64,000 bases of DNA from Scilla litardierei (Eukaryota > Streptophyta > Magnoliopsida > Asparagales > Asparagaceae): positions 197,815,641 through 197,879,640 of the forward strand of contig CM061139.1 of NCBI GenBank assembly GCA_030789695.1. Direction: 5' to 3'. The notes beneath the pieces were generated by a model, which saw only the letters and a list, made by a program, of their open reading frames with translations, was not told the origin of the DNA and did not search any database. Position 1 is the stretch's first letter. Each line of letters begins with the position of its first letter. Of the stretch, positions 42,581 through 53,324 are shown one piece after another. The translations under genes and the position numbers were made by a program.

Positions 42581-42651
42581 GTAAATTCTTTTACTCTCCG
42601 TTTTTATTTCCTTTCCCTAGTATAGATAGTGATGTATCGTGAATCGTGCAG
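42581..42651 (+). other. 71-bp intron-like insert in integrase
   Basis: GTAAAT at the left and GTGCAG at the right bound a segment with in-frame stops. Its exact removal joins two integrase segments in phase 0, between ...RRYMEE and IVRLHG. A pyrimidine run (TTTTTATTTCCTTTCCCT) lies inside. It has no direct-repeat edges that would suggest a transposon. Confidence 0.6.
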
Positions 42652-43601
42652 GAGATCGTGCGACTTCACGGAGTCCCCGTGAGTATCGTGTCGGACAAAG
42701 ACACGAGATTCACATCTCAGTTTTGGCAGAGTCTGCAGAAGAGTCTGGGTACGAGTCTGAGTTTCAGCACCGCGTACCACCCTCAGACAGATGACCAGTT
42801 CGAGAGGACGATTCAGATTCTGGAGGACATGCTGAGAGTATGCATGTTGGATTTCAAGGGATCATGGGAGGATTATCTTCATCATGTGGAGTTCGCCTAT
42901 AATAACAGCTACCAGGCGAGCATTGGCATGACGCCATTCGCCGTGCTTTATGGGAAGAAATGTCGATCGCCACTGAGCTGGGATGTCATTGGCGACAGGG
43001 GAGCTGTTAGGTCCAGAGATGATTATTGAGGCGGTGGATGTTGTGAGGAACATCAGAGAGAAGCCGAGGATTGCTTAAGACCGCTTCAAGCATTGGGCTG
43101 ATGCTAAACGGTGACCGTTGGAATTTCAGCCTGGAGATCATGTATTCCTCAAGATCTCCCCGAATCGAGGAGTTATTCGATTTGAAAAGAGAGGCAAGTT
43201 GAGTCCGAGGTATATTAGACCCTTTGACGTCCTAGAGCGAGTTGGAGCAGTGGCTTACCGCTTGGCGTTGCCGCCATCACTAGAGGGAGTTCACGACGTG
43301 TTTCACGTATCTCAGTTACGTCGATACGTCAGTGATCCATCTCGTGCTCTGGATTTCTCGGAGATCATGGTCCGATTGGACCTGACCTATGAGCAGCAAC
43401 CAGTAGAGATTTTGGATCGTCGGCAGAAGCAGTTGAGGAATAAGACCGTCGACCTGGTTAGAGTGCATTGGCGTCATGGTTTACCTGGGGAGTCTGCCTG
43501 GGAGCGCGAGGAAAAGATGAGAGTGCGCTGCCCGTATTTATTTCCTGAGTAGTAGTTGATGTAGATTCCGAGTGTTGAATCATTCCTTAAGGTGGGTAGG
43601 A

Positions 43602-46161
43602 TGTAACGGTCGCTTTTCGATCGTGTGTTTTTCAGAGTGTACTTTCTTTTTCATACGCGTGTTTATTGTGACCTTCCCTTGTATCCCAAATGCGCGAAGT
43701 TATATATCGTTGTGACCCTCAGAGAGAGTAGTTATTTGTGGAATTTTTTATGAACGTCATTTCACGGGTCATTCTTCCACAAATCAGCTTTGAATGAAGG
43801 GGTGTCTTAACTTTTAGACTTCGAGGTTTGGATATTTATTTTTAGTATTGTTTTCTGTGAACGTGACCGATCATCGGTATTCTCGATCCTCTCGTCGTCA
43901 CGGTCGTCCCGATATTTTTCTTGTATTTTTCAGACACCGTTAGGCCGACCCTTCACCTTAATTATCTTTAATCTATAATTAGCCCCAAACTAATTCAAAA
44001 TTCAAATACCTAATTCAATCTAATCTATTCCTATAGGGAATCCTACGTATCTTATCAAATATTTACTAGTCTATTTGCCACACTAATATACCCTCCCCCT
44101 CTCACACACTCTCTCCAATCTATCCCTTAAGTACACCCTTTTCTACCCTCTTTAGCAAACCCCTTCTATTATAACGTAAGCTCACCTAGGGTTTCTATCT
44201 CCACGCAAGAACAAACCCATCAGCGGCCACTTCCCTTAGCCGTTTAGTTCCATCTCTCCCCTTAGCACAGCCGGCCACCACCCAGGCCAAACACCCGCCA
44301 GCCTCCTCCATGGCAACCCTACTGCCGGCGCAACCCCCTCTCTCCCTCAAAACTGCACAACAGCCCCTATTGTCGGCAGACCCCCATCCGGTCGTCGGTC
44401 TCCCCCAGGCCGCAACCACCCCGCGCGCGCTCCTGCCGTTGCCGGCCTCCCCCAGGCTGCAGCCACCCCGCGCGCGCTCCGGCCGTTGCGGCCTCACCCA
44501 AGCCGCGCGCGCGCAGCAACCCTGCCGGCCGCCCCTTTGGCTGCCGTTCGCGCGCTGCTCTGCCGTTCTCACGGCAGACCGTTGCCATCTAGTCTGCCGT
44601 TTTGCTGCCGGAATCTAACCCCTGACGTCGCTACCCGACGTCAGTGTAGCTTTCGCATAGTGTTAAGGTAAGCCCCCGATCCGTAGGAACCCGCACACCC
44701 GCATGTTTAACAAGATTAAAAGCTGTAATTCCTTTGCTTTGGATAAAAACTAATTGAAGTTAATTAATATGAGACTGTAGGTTGGAATTTGGTTTGAGCA
44801 CATAGGAAGATTCTGGACCCTTTGATCTGAGATTTGCGGCACGTTATTTCAGGCAAGTGAAACTTGCTCAGTTAATGTTAAGCCATGTTTAGGCTATTCT
44901 GAGATTTTGTGTAAAAGAGTCTAGGTGATGAAATGATAGTCGCCTAGACACCCATACTTGATCTAGCTTGACAACGAAGTTAGATCCGACACCCTTGCCA
45001 TGACATGTTCATGCATATCACATGTCACGTTTACTTCTGATATACTGTACGCATTCGTTGTTTGCAATAACTGCCTTTTATACTATCAATGTTGCATATC
45101 ACATGTAATTTCATGCATTTGTTGTCTTGCCATGAATGCGTAGCACACGCTACAATGAATCATAAGCTGCGGCGAGTAAGATTCTGACTCCTATAGCATG
45201 TAAATGCTAGGTACAACCTTATGCCATAACAACACTTCCTGGCTCGTGAACCAGAAGCTGAGCGTCAGTTCAGACACACGTGGAGGGGTAGGGTTAAGCG
45301 ATCACTCAGCGTAAAAGTGTGCCCGTACATCAACTTCAGCTGAAAGATGTAAACTCTGTGCACGACGTGATTACTAGCTTTTCGTGAAATCGTGAAATAT
45401 TGTTTAGTAGTTTTTGCTACGACGTGACATTCATTGTTAACTATCATGTTCATTTTAAATTGCTGCATTCATTAAATATTATGCCATGTCATCATGTTCT
45501 AAACTGCTAGTTGCATTCATTACCCTTATGTTTCCTTGCACAAAAGTCTCGTCCTTTTTAGCTTTTGGATACTTTTGCTGACATGCGCACTTTTCTCTTT
45601 GGGTGTCGCATGTTAGGCTTTGAGTCTGAGGTAGTTGTTGAGGACGCCCAGTTCGCTGACGTCGAGCTTGAGGCCTTTTCTCTTTGGGTGTCGCATGTTA
45701 AGCTTTGAGTCTGAGGTAGTTGCTGAGGACGACCAGTTCGCTGACGTCGAGCTTGAGGCTTCTGCTGACATTCAGTTCAAGGATATCGGAGACCTATCCT
45801 AGTCTCAGCTGAAGGATTTTTCATAGTTGCTGTTTGTTTTCCTAGTTGCTGCTGTTAGGTTTTTCGGTGCGTAGAACCTTATCTATGTCTTAGTTTCGGT
45901 CATGCTTGGGCCTTTCTTTTCAGACTCTTGTACTTCTTTTTTGACTTTATCTCTGGATGTTTTGAATAAAGATAGGATGTTGTTTGAATGTTGGTTAATT
46001 ATTGCCTGCTTTCTAAATTATTATTATTGTTGTTTCATTGCAATGTAAGAATCTGCGAATGTATGAACAACAGACGCTTATCAGACTGTAGCTTCACAGC
46101 TTCTAGTCTGAGCGGACCTCTTCGCGTCTCGCCTTCCATACTTGGGAAGCGGGCCATGACA
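43602..46161 (+). mobile_element. 3' LTR of the truncated Tekay/Del element
   Basis: The LTR begins TGTAACGGTCGC after a purine tract (TTAAGGTGGGTAGGA) and ends GGGCCATGACA. At 2,560 bp it is typical in length for Tekay. The middle is GC-rich (44270-44600). The 3' third shares a chain of hairpins and the terminal block with the solo LTR at 915-3382. A 64-bp-scale duplication (TTTTCTCTTTGGGTGTCGCA to GACGTCGAGCTTGAGGC) occurs at about 45592-45760. Confidence 0.88.
44853..44986 (+). other. Leader hairpins covarying with those at 2249-2381
   Basis: The hairpins are GCAAGT/GAA/ACTTGC; GTCTAGGTGA, loop TGAAATGATAG, TCGCCTAGAC; and GATCTAGCTT, loop GACAACG, AAGTTAGATC. Loops match those of the other Tekay-like LTR, while stems differ and remain paired. 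Confidence 0.75.
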
Positions 46162-46223
46162 CATATCAACTCAGATAATTCTTTCCAGCCGCATCGAGAA
46201 CTTCAAAGTCGACGCTTGCTATT

Positions 46224-47189
46224 TGTTTCAGAGTGTTTTCTCACTACAAAGCGTTGACCGTGGAGAACCCGGTCAACGTGGTCAAGGGGCCCGCTTTGGG
46301 TCCCTCGGGGGGCTTCGAATTGGTGTAGAAGGGGCGAGGGGAAGCCTCGGCCCTTGTTGAGATGCTCGGCCTCGGATAGACGTGCTCGGCCTCGGCTGAA
46401 AGGGGGTCGAGGAGTAGCCTCAGGCGCCCGGGTAGATGCACGGCCGACGGGAGGCGAGGGGAATCTCGGACCTGACTAAGACGCTCGGCCTCGGTGGGGC
46501 GTGCTCGGCCTCGGCAGGTTGACAGTGAGGGGAAGCCTCACTATCCAGTCGGACGAGGGGTCGGAGAGGGGCGAGGGGTAGCCTCGGCCCGTTGATCAGT
46601 TGTCCACCTGCGTAGACGAGAACGCTCGTCAGGGGGCCGGACCTTGGTTCCGGCCAAATCCCCTCCGATGCCTAAGTCAGATTGTGATCTGAGAAAGGAG
46701 GCCCGGCGGAGACGGTTCGACTCGTGAGGAGATCGTAACGGCGTCTCTCGGCGCGAGCGGGGGAGGAAGGAGATGAATTGGGGGAACGAGGTCATTGATG
46801 GAGTACCTTAGGTTTTGTTACCTGAGATGCGGTCCTCTTCTTCGTCGTCCTCCGAGCCCTTTTGTAGAGCTCCCTGCGTGATTGCCTCTGGCCCACGTCT
46901 CACACCCGCCCTCGATCGTGCCCCATCAATCTGCCCCCTCGCCGCCGCTCTCTTCGCCCCTCCAGCACCTCCCCATTATCGCCATTTAGTGGTCGCGCGT
47001 TCCGGGGAACGGTTTTCGCAGGAGTGGGTGAGTGTCCAGCGGGTTATCGGGGCCGGGTCGGATCGACATTCGAGAAGATCCCTTACAGGGCCTTTGTTGA
47101 ATGGGCTTTGAGGTTGCAGGTGGGCCTTCGACCAGTAGTCGGGCTCCTGGGCTCGTGTCTTTAGGGGTCTCGGTCAAATAGGCGTAACA
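46224..47189 (-). mobile_element. Solo LTR, Tat-like Ty3/gypsy, minus strand
   Basis: Edges are TGTTTCAGAG and GGCGTAACA, with a perfect duplication CTATT (46219-46223, 47190-47194). Minus-strand reading gives a TATA-like CTACAAAAGGG (about 46858-46868) and GACTTAGGCATCGGAGGGG, as in Tat-lineage LTRs. It is markedly GC-rich against its surroundings. Confidence 0.88.
46335..46586 (-). other. Five leader hairpins with GGAAG-type loops
   Basis: Plus-strand forms are CGAGG-GGAAG-CCTCG (46335-46349); GAGG-AGTAG-CCTC (about 46409-46421); CGAG-GGGAAT-CTCG (about 46455-46468); AGTGAGG-GGAAG-CCTCACT (46524-46542); and CGAGG-GGTAG-CCTCG (46572-46586). The fourth changes both sides of the stem (T-A for C-G, plus extra pairs). 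The row is 270-530 bp downstream of the TATA-like box in minus sense. Confidence 0.75.
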
Positions 47190-47194
47190 CTATT

Positions 47195-48264
47195 TTTGCC
47201 ATATTATATTATCTATGCATTTAAAATAACATGAATTAATAAAATATATTAAGAATTCATGTAAAATTAATAAATTAGTTGCGTGGATCGGCCAATCACC
47301 ATATAATAAAGTCAAAAGTCCAAAAGTTATACAGTCCAGAGAATACAAAAGACTAAAATGAAAAGGTACAACTTGGAAATCCATTGGGGTCCCTGCAACT
47401 TTGCAATTTGGCCTCCGTCTTCAAGGGAAGAAACTCCGGTCTTTGGCTTTATACAAATTATATCCTCACTACAATTTCTCTCAAAAAAGAAAAGAAAATG
47501 CGAGGAATATAAAAAGGTGACAAACTGGCCAATTCAAAACCACAACGTAATTTATTAAACATCCAAACAATTTATAAATTATGCAACAAATACATGTATA
47601 AATAATTGCGCAACATCACAAACATATCAAATTTAATTTAATCAATATCGCACGCAATTTATGGGGGAAATATAAAATATTTAATAATTACTTGGGCTAC
47701 GTGAAGACATATCATGTACCGTTAGATTGGATAACTAACGGTAGAGCGAGCTCAGGACATTTCATAATTTTTAAATAAAAAATCTAATTATTCCAAATTA
47801 TGCAAATATTGATGTTATTGATATTATATGGACCAAAAACAAATAGCATCTCAAAAAGAATATATTAATGCAACACATCAATTATCCATATTTTTTAAAA
47901 TTTTCAGTAATTTTCAGGTATTTTCTTGTATTTTTCTAGATTTAATTGAATTTTTCTGAGTTAAAATTATATTTAAAACAGAAAAATAGCATAACCCAAT
48001 TATTTAAATAAAAGCTCTTAGGCTTGCTGCGGGCTTCTGGCCAAACAGCCGAAAACTATATATTTTTATTTATAATAAATGGGTTAATGGGCTAATAGCC
48101 CATAAATTTAGTGTTACAAAAATAATATATTCAGCCCTAAAAAATGAAATTGAAAACAATTTCATCATCTCCCCCAAATAGCTTTCAAATACCCAAAGGG
48201 GCGCAGTGAGGAGCCCCGTTGAGACCCCCTTCCTTCGGGGAGGGGGGGTGCGTGGATCCCCTTC
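47195..48264. other. AT-rich non-coding stretch
   Basis: No gene seen. It continues the sequence interrupted by the solo LTR at 46224-47189. Confidence 0.4.
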
Positions 48265-48301
48265 GGGGGGGGGGGGGGGGGGGTGTGTGTGTGTGTGGGG
48301 G
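48265..48301 (+). repeat. G19 homopolymer followed by (TG)n and G5
   Basis: Nineteen consecutive G, then about seven TG units, then GGGGG. It is preceded by small CCTTCGGGG hairpins. The exact length may be affected by sequencing. Confidence 0.8.
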
Positions 48302-48599
48302 AAAAATCTGTTGCCAATGGGATTTTTTGTTTTTAATTGTTTTTATTCTAATTTTTGATATGTTGATTTGAGTAATACAATCAACATACATATGTAATAA
48401 AATAGAATATGGTCCATAATCTATATCTACAGGATTAGAATTTTACCTCTAGATCGATGATGTAGGGAAGAACAAATAAACTTTGTAGATAGAAAAATAT
48501 AATCTCCGCTCCCGAGCTTTGCGGTAACTACAAGATTCCTTCGCAAGAGGGAGAAATTTTTGGGGAAGATGAAAAATATTGCGGCTAAAAATTTTTTTT

Positions 48600-48840
48600 T
48601 TGGACGAAATCGTGCTAATATCGTGTTTGAAGAGATTAATCATGGCAATAGCCCATGGTCCCATTTTATTCATTCATTATATGAAGAGGGGAGACCATAA
48701 GTCTCTAGTATCGCAAAGGTCCATTTCACTACTAACTAGTCGGGTGTTATGATAGATAAATGAGGGAGGAGAGACCATAAGTCCACTCTACTCATACCAC
48801 CCTACTCATAACAAGCTAAAATATATATAGAAAAAACGGG
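48600..48840. mobile_element. copia-LTR-like fragment(s) at the RP1 5' end
   Basis: TGTTATGATAGATAAATGAG and following GGAGG (from 48745) resembles the start of the copia LTR at 20171. CGTGCTAATATCGTGTTTG (from about 48609) resembles, on the minus strand, the AACACGTTATCAGCACG junction of such elements. The fragments end within about 40 bp of the RP1 ATG and would form its proximal promoter. Confidence 0.35.
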
Positions 48841-48857
48841 AGGAGGAAGTAAAGAAA

Positions 48858-49370
48858 ATGTCACTCACCAATTTCCCGGCTCCACTCTACGTGCTCCCCC
48901 TCAATATCAGATCAAGGAGGCGGCGGCATAATTCCCTCATCCCCTGCCTCGCCGTCGACGATACCCCGAACCAGACCGCTGCCGGTTCGCCGCCGACCCC
49001 GATTCCCAAACCAAAGAAGGCGAGCCACCAGCTGAACCGGTGGTCCAGGGCCCGATCCATCCGCTCCGGCCGCCGCCTCGACTGGCCCGCCCTGCGCAAC
49101 AAAACCACCACAAATCCCTCTTCTCCCTCCGCGTCGTCATCGTCATCGTCATCTTCTGTGTTAGGCGAGATCTCACCGTCCATGTCGGAAACCGACGACG
49201 AAGGGCAGACTGACGGACGGATGACGGCGCCAGCGGAGGGGAAGGCGATATACATGGTTTCGGACGGGACGGGGTGGACGGCGGAGCACTCCGTCAACGC
49301 GGCGTTAGGGCAGTTCGAGCACTGCCTTGTCGATCGGGGCTGCCCCGTCAATACTCATCTCTTCTCAGGG
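48858..49370 (+). CDS. RP1: PPDK regulatory protein, first exon only
   Basis: The frame encodes about 171 residues ending in KAIYMVSDGTGWTAEHSVNA and, after it, CLVDRGCPVNTHLFSG. This is the conserved opening of the DUF299 kinase/pyrophosphorylase domain of RP1. RP1 is the bifunctional chloroplast enzyme that inactivates PPDK by ADP-dependent threonine phosphorylation and reactivates it by phosphate-dependent dephosphorylation. The N-terminus is Ser/Arg-rich like a plastid transit peptide, and SHQLNRWSRARSIRSGRRLD is also family-typical. The exon ends at CAGGG|GTACGA. I find no later RP1 exon in the remaining 14.6 kb, including the catalytic P-loop part. Either a very long intron separates the rest, or this is a detached 5' fragment. 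Confidence 0.8.
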
Positions 49371-49449
49371 GTACGATCGTCTTTTCCTCTCAACTCACCC
49401 ATCCTCTCATTTCTCTACCGCCACAAAAATATATTTATTATTTTTCATA

Positions 49450-51290
49450 GTAGTCGTTGTGATCAGAAGAAGTTAACTCTCTTCAAACTGAAGCAATGGC
49501 GGTCACTCAGACAAGCCGCAGGCCCGCAGCCCATCCATATTATCTCTTTCTTCTCCTTCTTCAACTGGCCGGAAACCAAATTATCACGAATTGGCCAAAA
49601 GAAAATTAAACCCATAACTTCATGCGAATTCAGCAGGATTCTTCAGTCATGTATCGACTCTCACTCTTTGCAACGGGGAGGGCTTCATTCTCAAATTAAG
49701 CAAGTTGGGTTTGAGATGAACCGAGATTTGCTCCCCAAAGTCTTTAAATTGTGTTCTGTTTGTGGCCAAATCGATGATGCTCGTGACATGTTTGATAGAA
49801 TTCCCGTGGACTTGGATACCTACATATGGATCTCAATGATTAGTCGGTACAGTAGAAATGGGAACCCGTGTGAGGGCTTTGTGATTTTTGTTGAAATGCT
49901 TAGAGCTGGAGGCGAACCCGATGGTTACACTTCATCTGAATTGCTGAAGCTTCTGCCTTGTTGGTAAAACGTGGGCATGCCAATACTTTGTCGGTTGAGA
50001 ATTCACTTATCCATGCGTATGGGCGTCAGTGGGATATCGCCGGGGCAAGGATGGTATTTGATGGGATGAATCTTAGAGATGTTGCTTCCTGGTTTTCCAT
50101 AGTTCAAGCGTGTTCCTCCTTACAAAAGTATTCTGAGTCAATGCCATTGTTTTATGGGATGCATTTTGAAGGTTGTCTTAAGCCTACCGAACTTACCATT
50201 GTTTCACTGCTACCTGCATGTGGGTTCTTTTCTTGTTTTAGGAGAGGTCAAGTGATCCATGGTTATGCCATTCAGAATGGATTTGATTCAACTTTCATTG
50301 TTTGTTCTGCTTTTGTTAATATGTCCTCTAGGTGTGGGGATCCTGATGGCGCTTTTAAGGCATTTAGTAAATTATGAAATGAAAATATTATTCTTTGGAC
50401 TTTGATGATTGAATGATTTGTCATGAATGGAAGGTTTGATGTGGCCTGTGAGTTTTTTAGGAGAATTCAAGACCCAAGGATTGCAGCCAAACTATGTCAA
50501 TTTGGTTGTGATCCTTACTGCATGTAGTCATGGTGGACTTGTCGACGAGCGGTTAGAAATTTTTGATACCATGTCGAAAAAATTTGGTATTATGCCTTGT
50601 ATCGAATACTGTGCTTTTGTAGTTGATATGTTGGGGAGAGGAGGATGATTGAATCAAGCTGAGAGACTTATAGAAAAATGAGTATACGACCAAATGGTAG
50701 TATTGTTGGAACGTTGCTTGGAGCTTGTCAATTACATTGTAATGTTGAACTTGGTGAGAGATTGGCATACAAGTTTTTTGATATTGAACGTGATTTTGTC
50801 CAACATATATGCCTCTACAGGGAGATGAAGGATGCAGGAAGAGTAAAGTCACTTGATGGGTATTAAAGGTTTGCCAAAAGATTGTGGGAGTAGTTGGATT
50901 GAGATAAAGAATAAGGGCTATGTGTTTGGGGCTCATGATATGTCACATTTGGAGTCCAAGGACATTTATGGAATGTTAGGGAGATTAAGGACCTAACAAT
51001 TGAAGTAGGATATGTGCCTTCCACTAAATGTGTTACTTGATGTAGAAGAATATGATAATAAGAAGTTGCTTTGTAGCCATAGTGAGAGGCTAACCATTGC
51101 ATTTGGTTTGCTAAAAACTCCTCCAAATGTGCCAATAAAGATTGCAGAGAACCTTAGAGTGTGTGGAGATTGGCATAGTGCAATCAAACTACGGTTGTTC
51201 CTCAACAATTTATTATTAGGGACACTAATCGCTTTCATCATTTTACACAAGGTTCTTGTTCTTGTTGGATTATTGGTATAATACTACAAT
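49450..51290 (+). pseudogene. PPR protein with DYW-type C-terminus, degenerate
   Basis: PPR-type helical repeats are recognisable: LLPKVFKLCSVCGQIDDARD then MFDRIP; NSLIHAYGRQWDIAGARMVF; LTIVSLLPACG; and NLVVILTACSHGGLVDERLE. The E region follows, then a DYW-deaminase remnant: SHSERLTIAFGLLKTPPN and NLRVCGDWHSAIK. Proteins of this class edit organelle RNA. The gene is broken by frameshifts near 49955, 50640 and 50680 and by stops near 50378, 50414 and 50992. The terminal GDYW tripeptide region is lost. In HSAIK the neighbouring CGDCH cysteine is W, which would destroy the zinc site. It opens in frame with the RP1 exon and its intron start, giving a 369-residue frame that I regard as chance. 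Confidence 0.85.
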
Positions 51291-51566
51291 GAATTAGGGG
51301 TGTGATACAGCACTGAACTAGGATTTGCATGTTTCATCCTATTGAAGTCTTTGGTAGTCTGTTGTGCCAGCAAAGAACCCTTCATATCAACTACAACCAT
51401 ATATCTAGTACTGTCAAGGGTTTCTTTCATATGCGAGGTTGACAATAGATCAAGTTGTTCTGGCACATGTGTAAAGGTGATACATTCATAACATGTGTGA
51501 AATGTCAAAGAAATGCTTTTCCTTGTATGAATAAAGAATAAATTTCTACAAAGTGTAGTGTTTAAG

Positions 51567-52430
51567 CCAAGGTTTGAGGTCTCGCCCGATACTTCTCGGT
51601 ATCGGGCATATCGGACCGGTACCGCCCAGTACCAGTCCGATATTGCAGCAAAAAATCTGTATTGGTCGAAACCCTAGGGTTTTGGCCAGTTTCACCCGAG
51701 GGTTTCGGCCAGTATCGGGCGAAACTGGCTGAAACCCTAGGGTTTCGGTCTGCAAATGTGAAAGAAAGAATGATTTTTTTGAGAAGAAACTGTCCAAAAT
51801 TGAAAAATAAGACGAAGAAGAGGAAGAAACAAGAAAAAACTACGAAAAAAGAAGAAAAAAAGGAAGATGATGACTGAAACTTATCTCGCCGCCACGCCTA
51901 CTGTCTCGCCTCGCCTCGCCTACTGCCTCGCCTCACTTTGCCTCGCTGCTTGCTGTCTCGCCGCCCCTGCCTCTCCCGAGAGAGAGAGAGAGAGAGGACT
52001 GTGAGAGAAGAGAAATGTGAGAGAGAGAATGGCAGGCTTGTGTTTGAAATTTTGAATGGTAAACTTGTAAATAAGTGATATGTGCGTAGAGTAAGATTTT
52101 TTATGGCAAACTAGTAAATAAGTGGTATGTGCGCAAAGTAAAATGGTGGGTGCGCAATGCAACAACTCCAACCTATTTTTGGCAAACTTGCAAATAAGTG
52201 CTATGTGCACAAAGCAAAATGGTGGGTGTGCACGGCAAACTTCTAGCTACTTTAGTTTTTTTACGTATCTGATAGATTGTATTTTATGTATTTAAACTTT
52301 CGATACTGATCAACCGAAACTCACGTTCGAAACCGCCGAAACGGATGATACCGATACCGAAACTTAAATTTTCGAGAGAGCGATACCGAGACCAAGACCA
52401 AAACCGAGACATCAAACCTTGGTTCAAGCG
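51567..52430. mobile_element. TIR-type non-autonomous element
   Basis: The left end CCAAGGTTTGAGGTCTCG and the complement of the right end (CCAAGGTTTGATGTCTCG) form inverted termini. The sequence near both ends is dense in GGTATCGG/CCGATACC-like motifs. Inside are an AAAGAAGAAAA purine tract and a (GA)n run (51980-51995). No transposase is present. The target duplication is not resolved. Confidence 0.55.
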
Positions 52431-52548
52431 ATGTATTTTTCTTTAGTTCAAGAAAATCGAGCATTGGATGCCCTGTCTAGGACTCTGGGCTAATAAACAA
52501 GGAATTTTATTCATTTTTAGAATCTATAATGAGTGATTTTTAAATGAT

Positions 52549-52706
52549 GATTTTTGTGTTGTTGGCCTGCCTTCCTTTATATGGGAATAAAATTGAAATT
52601 ATGCATGGTTAATTCTCATAGATGGTGAATTTTGTGTTGTCGGCCTGCCTTCCTTTATGTAGGAATCAAGTTGAAAATATGCATGGTTAATTCTCATAGA
52701 TGGTGA
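52549..52706. repeat. Tandem duplication, two units of about 79 bp
   Basis: Both units contain GGCCTGCCTTCCTTTAT and end in GCATGGTTAATTCTCATAG. The second runs directly into the LTR at 52701. Confidence 0.85.
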
Positions 52707-53324
52707 AGCAAGTACATGAGAACCTGATAGGATGTATAGTTTGGGCTTGGATCAATGCTCCTTCTTAGGTGATGGATGGAAGAGATAGCTTTTTAAAGTG
52801 GCTTGCATATCATAAATGATAAGAGCGTTAGTTAAGCTGAACCAGGAGTGTGGCCCTCCGTTTCGGCTCAACCTATGCTCAAATTAGTGTCTCATGTAAA
52901 TCAGTTAAATATAATAATTAAGATACTTTAGAAGTTGAGTGCCTTTTCTTTCCTCTTTTGAGTAGATACATATATTAGAGGTATTTTTGGAACTTTACCG
53001 TTGGCCTATTAAGTACCTAATGACGAGCCTTGATAGGCTATTTATATGTTGTGCTTCCTTAAGACCAGAGGGATTGATAAATCTAGTAAGTTATACTAAC
53101 ATTAGCCCCTCTTTAATCAGTTCAAATCAACTTTAGATGAATCAAACTAGTTCTTTATATTTTAACGATTGGTCTTAGAATCTTGTACTCAAATTGCAAA
53201 TTGAAGTGGTTCGTATTGTCACCTATTGTTGGAGGCAATGTATCAGTTGGGGAATGTGTGCAAATTTTAGTGACACGTTTGAAATGATAAGATGTTGTGT
53301 TAAAGATTTACAAATTTTTGCCAA

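Larger units (their letters stand above)
39354..43552 (+). pseudogene. Tekay/Del chromovirus pol, 5'-truncated and decayed
   Basis: Homology begins inside reverse transcriptase at [15 protein letters not shown] (the catalytic DD box) and continues through RNase H ([16 protein letters not shown] ... THDLELAAV). The integrase zinc-binding region follows (VHLGGTKMYKDL ... CLVCQQVK), then the integrase core (ITMDFVTGLPRS, VSIVSDKDTRFTS) and the C-terminal part with a chromodomain-like end (PVEILDRRQKQLRNKTVDLVRVHW). Gag, protease and early RT are absent. Several stops look like C-to-T or G-to-A changes (three near 40049-40062, one near 40368, two near 43076-43111). There is a one-base loss near 42411 and a one-base gain near 42998. 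A solo LTR splits it, and an intron-like insert lies in integrase. Confidence 0.92.

Noticed and set aside
48265..48301. Strong G-quadruplex regulatory element
   Set aside because: A single long G homopolymer next to TG repeats is as likely a slippage product or sequencing artefact. No gene-linked evidence.
48858..49967. A genuine 369-residue RP1-PPR fusion protein
   Set aside because: The join runs through a canonical intron donor and low-complexity sequence. The PPR part is frameshifted at its end.
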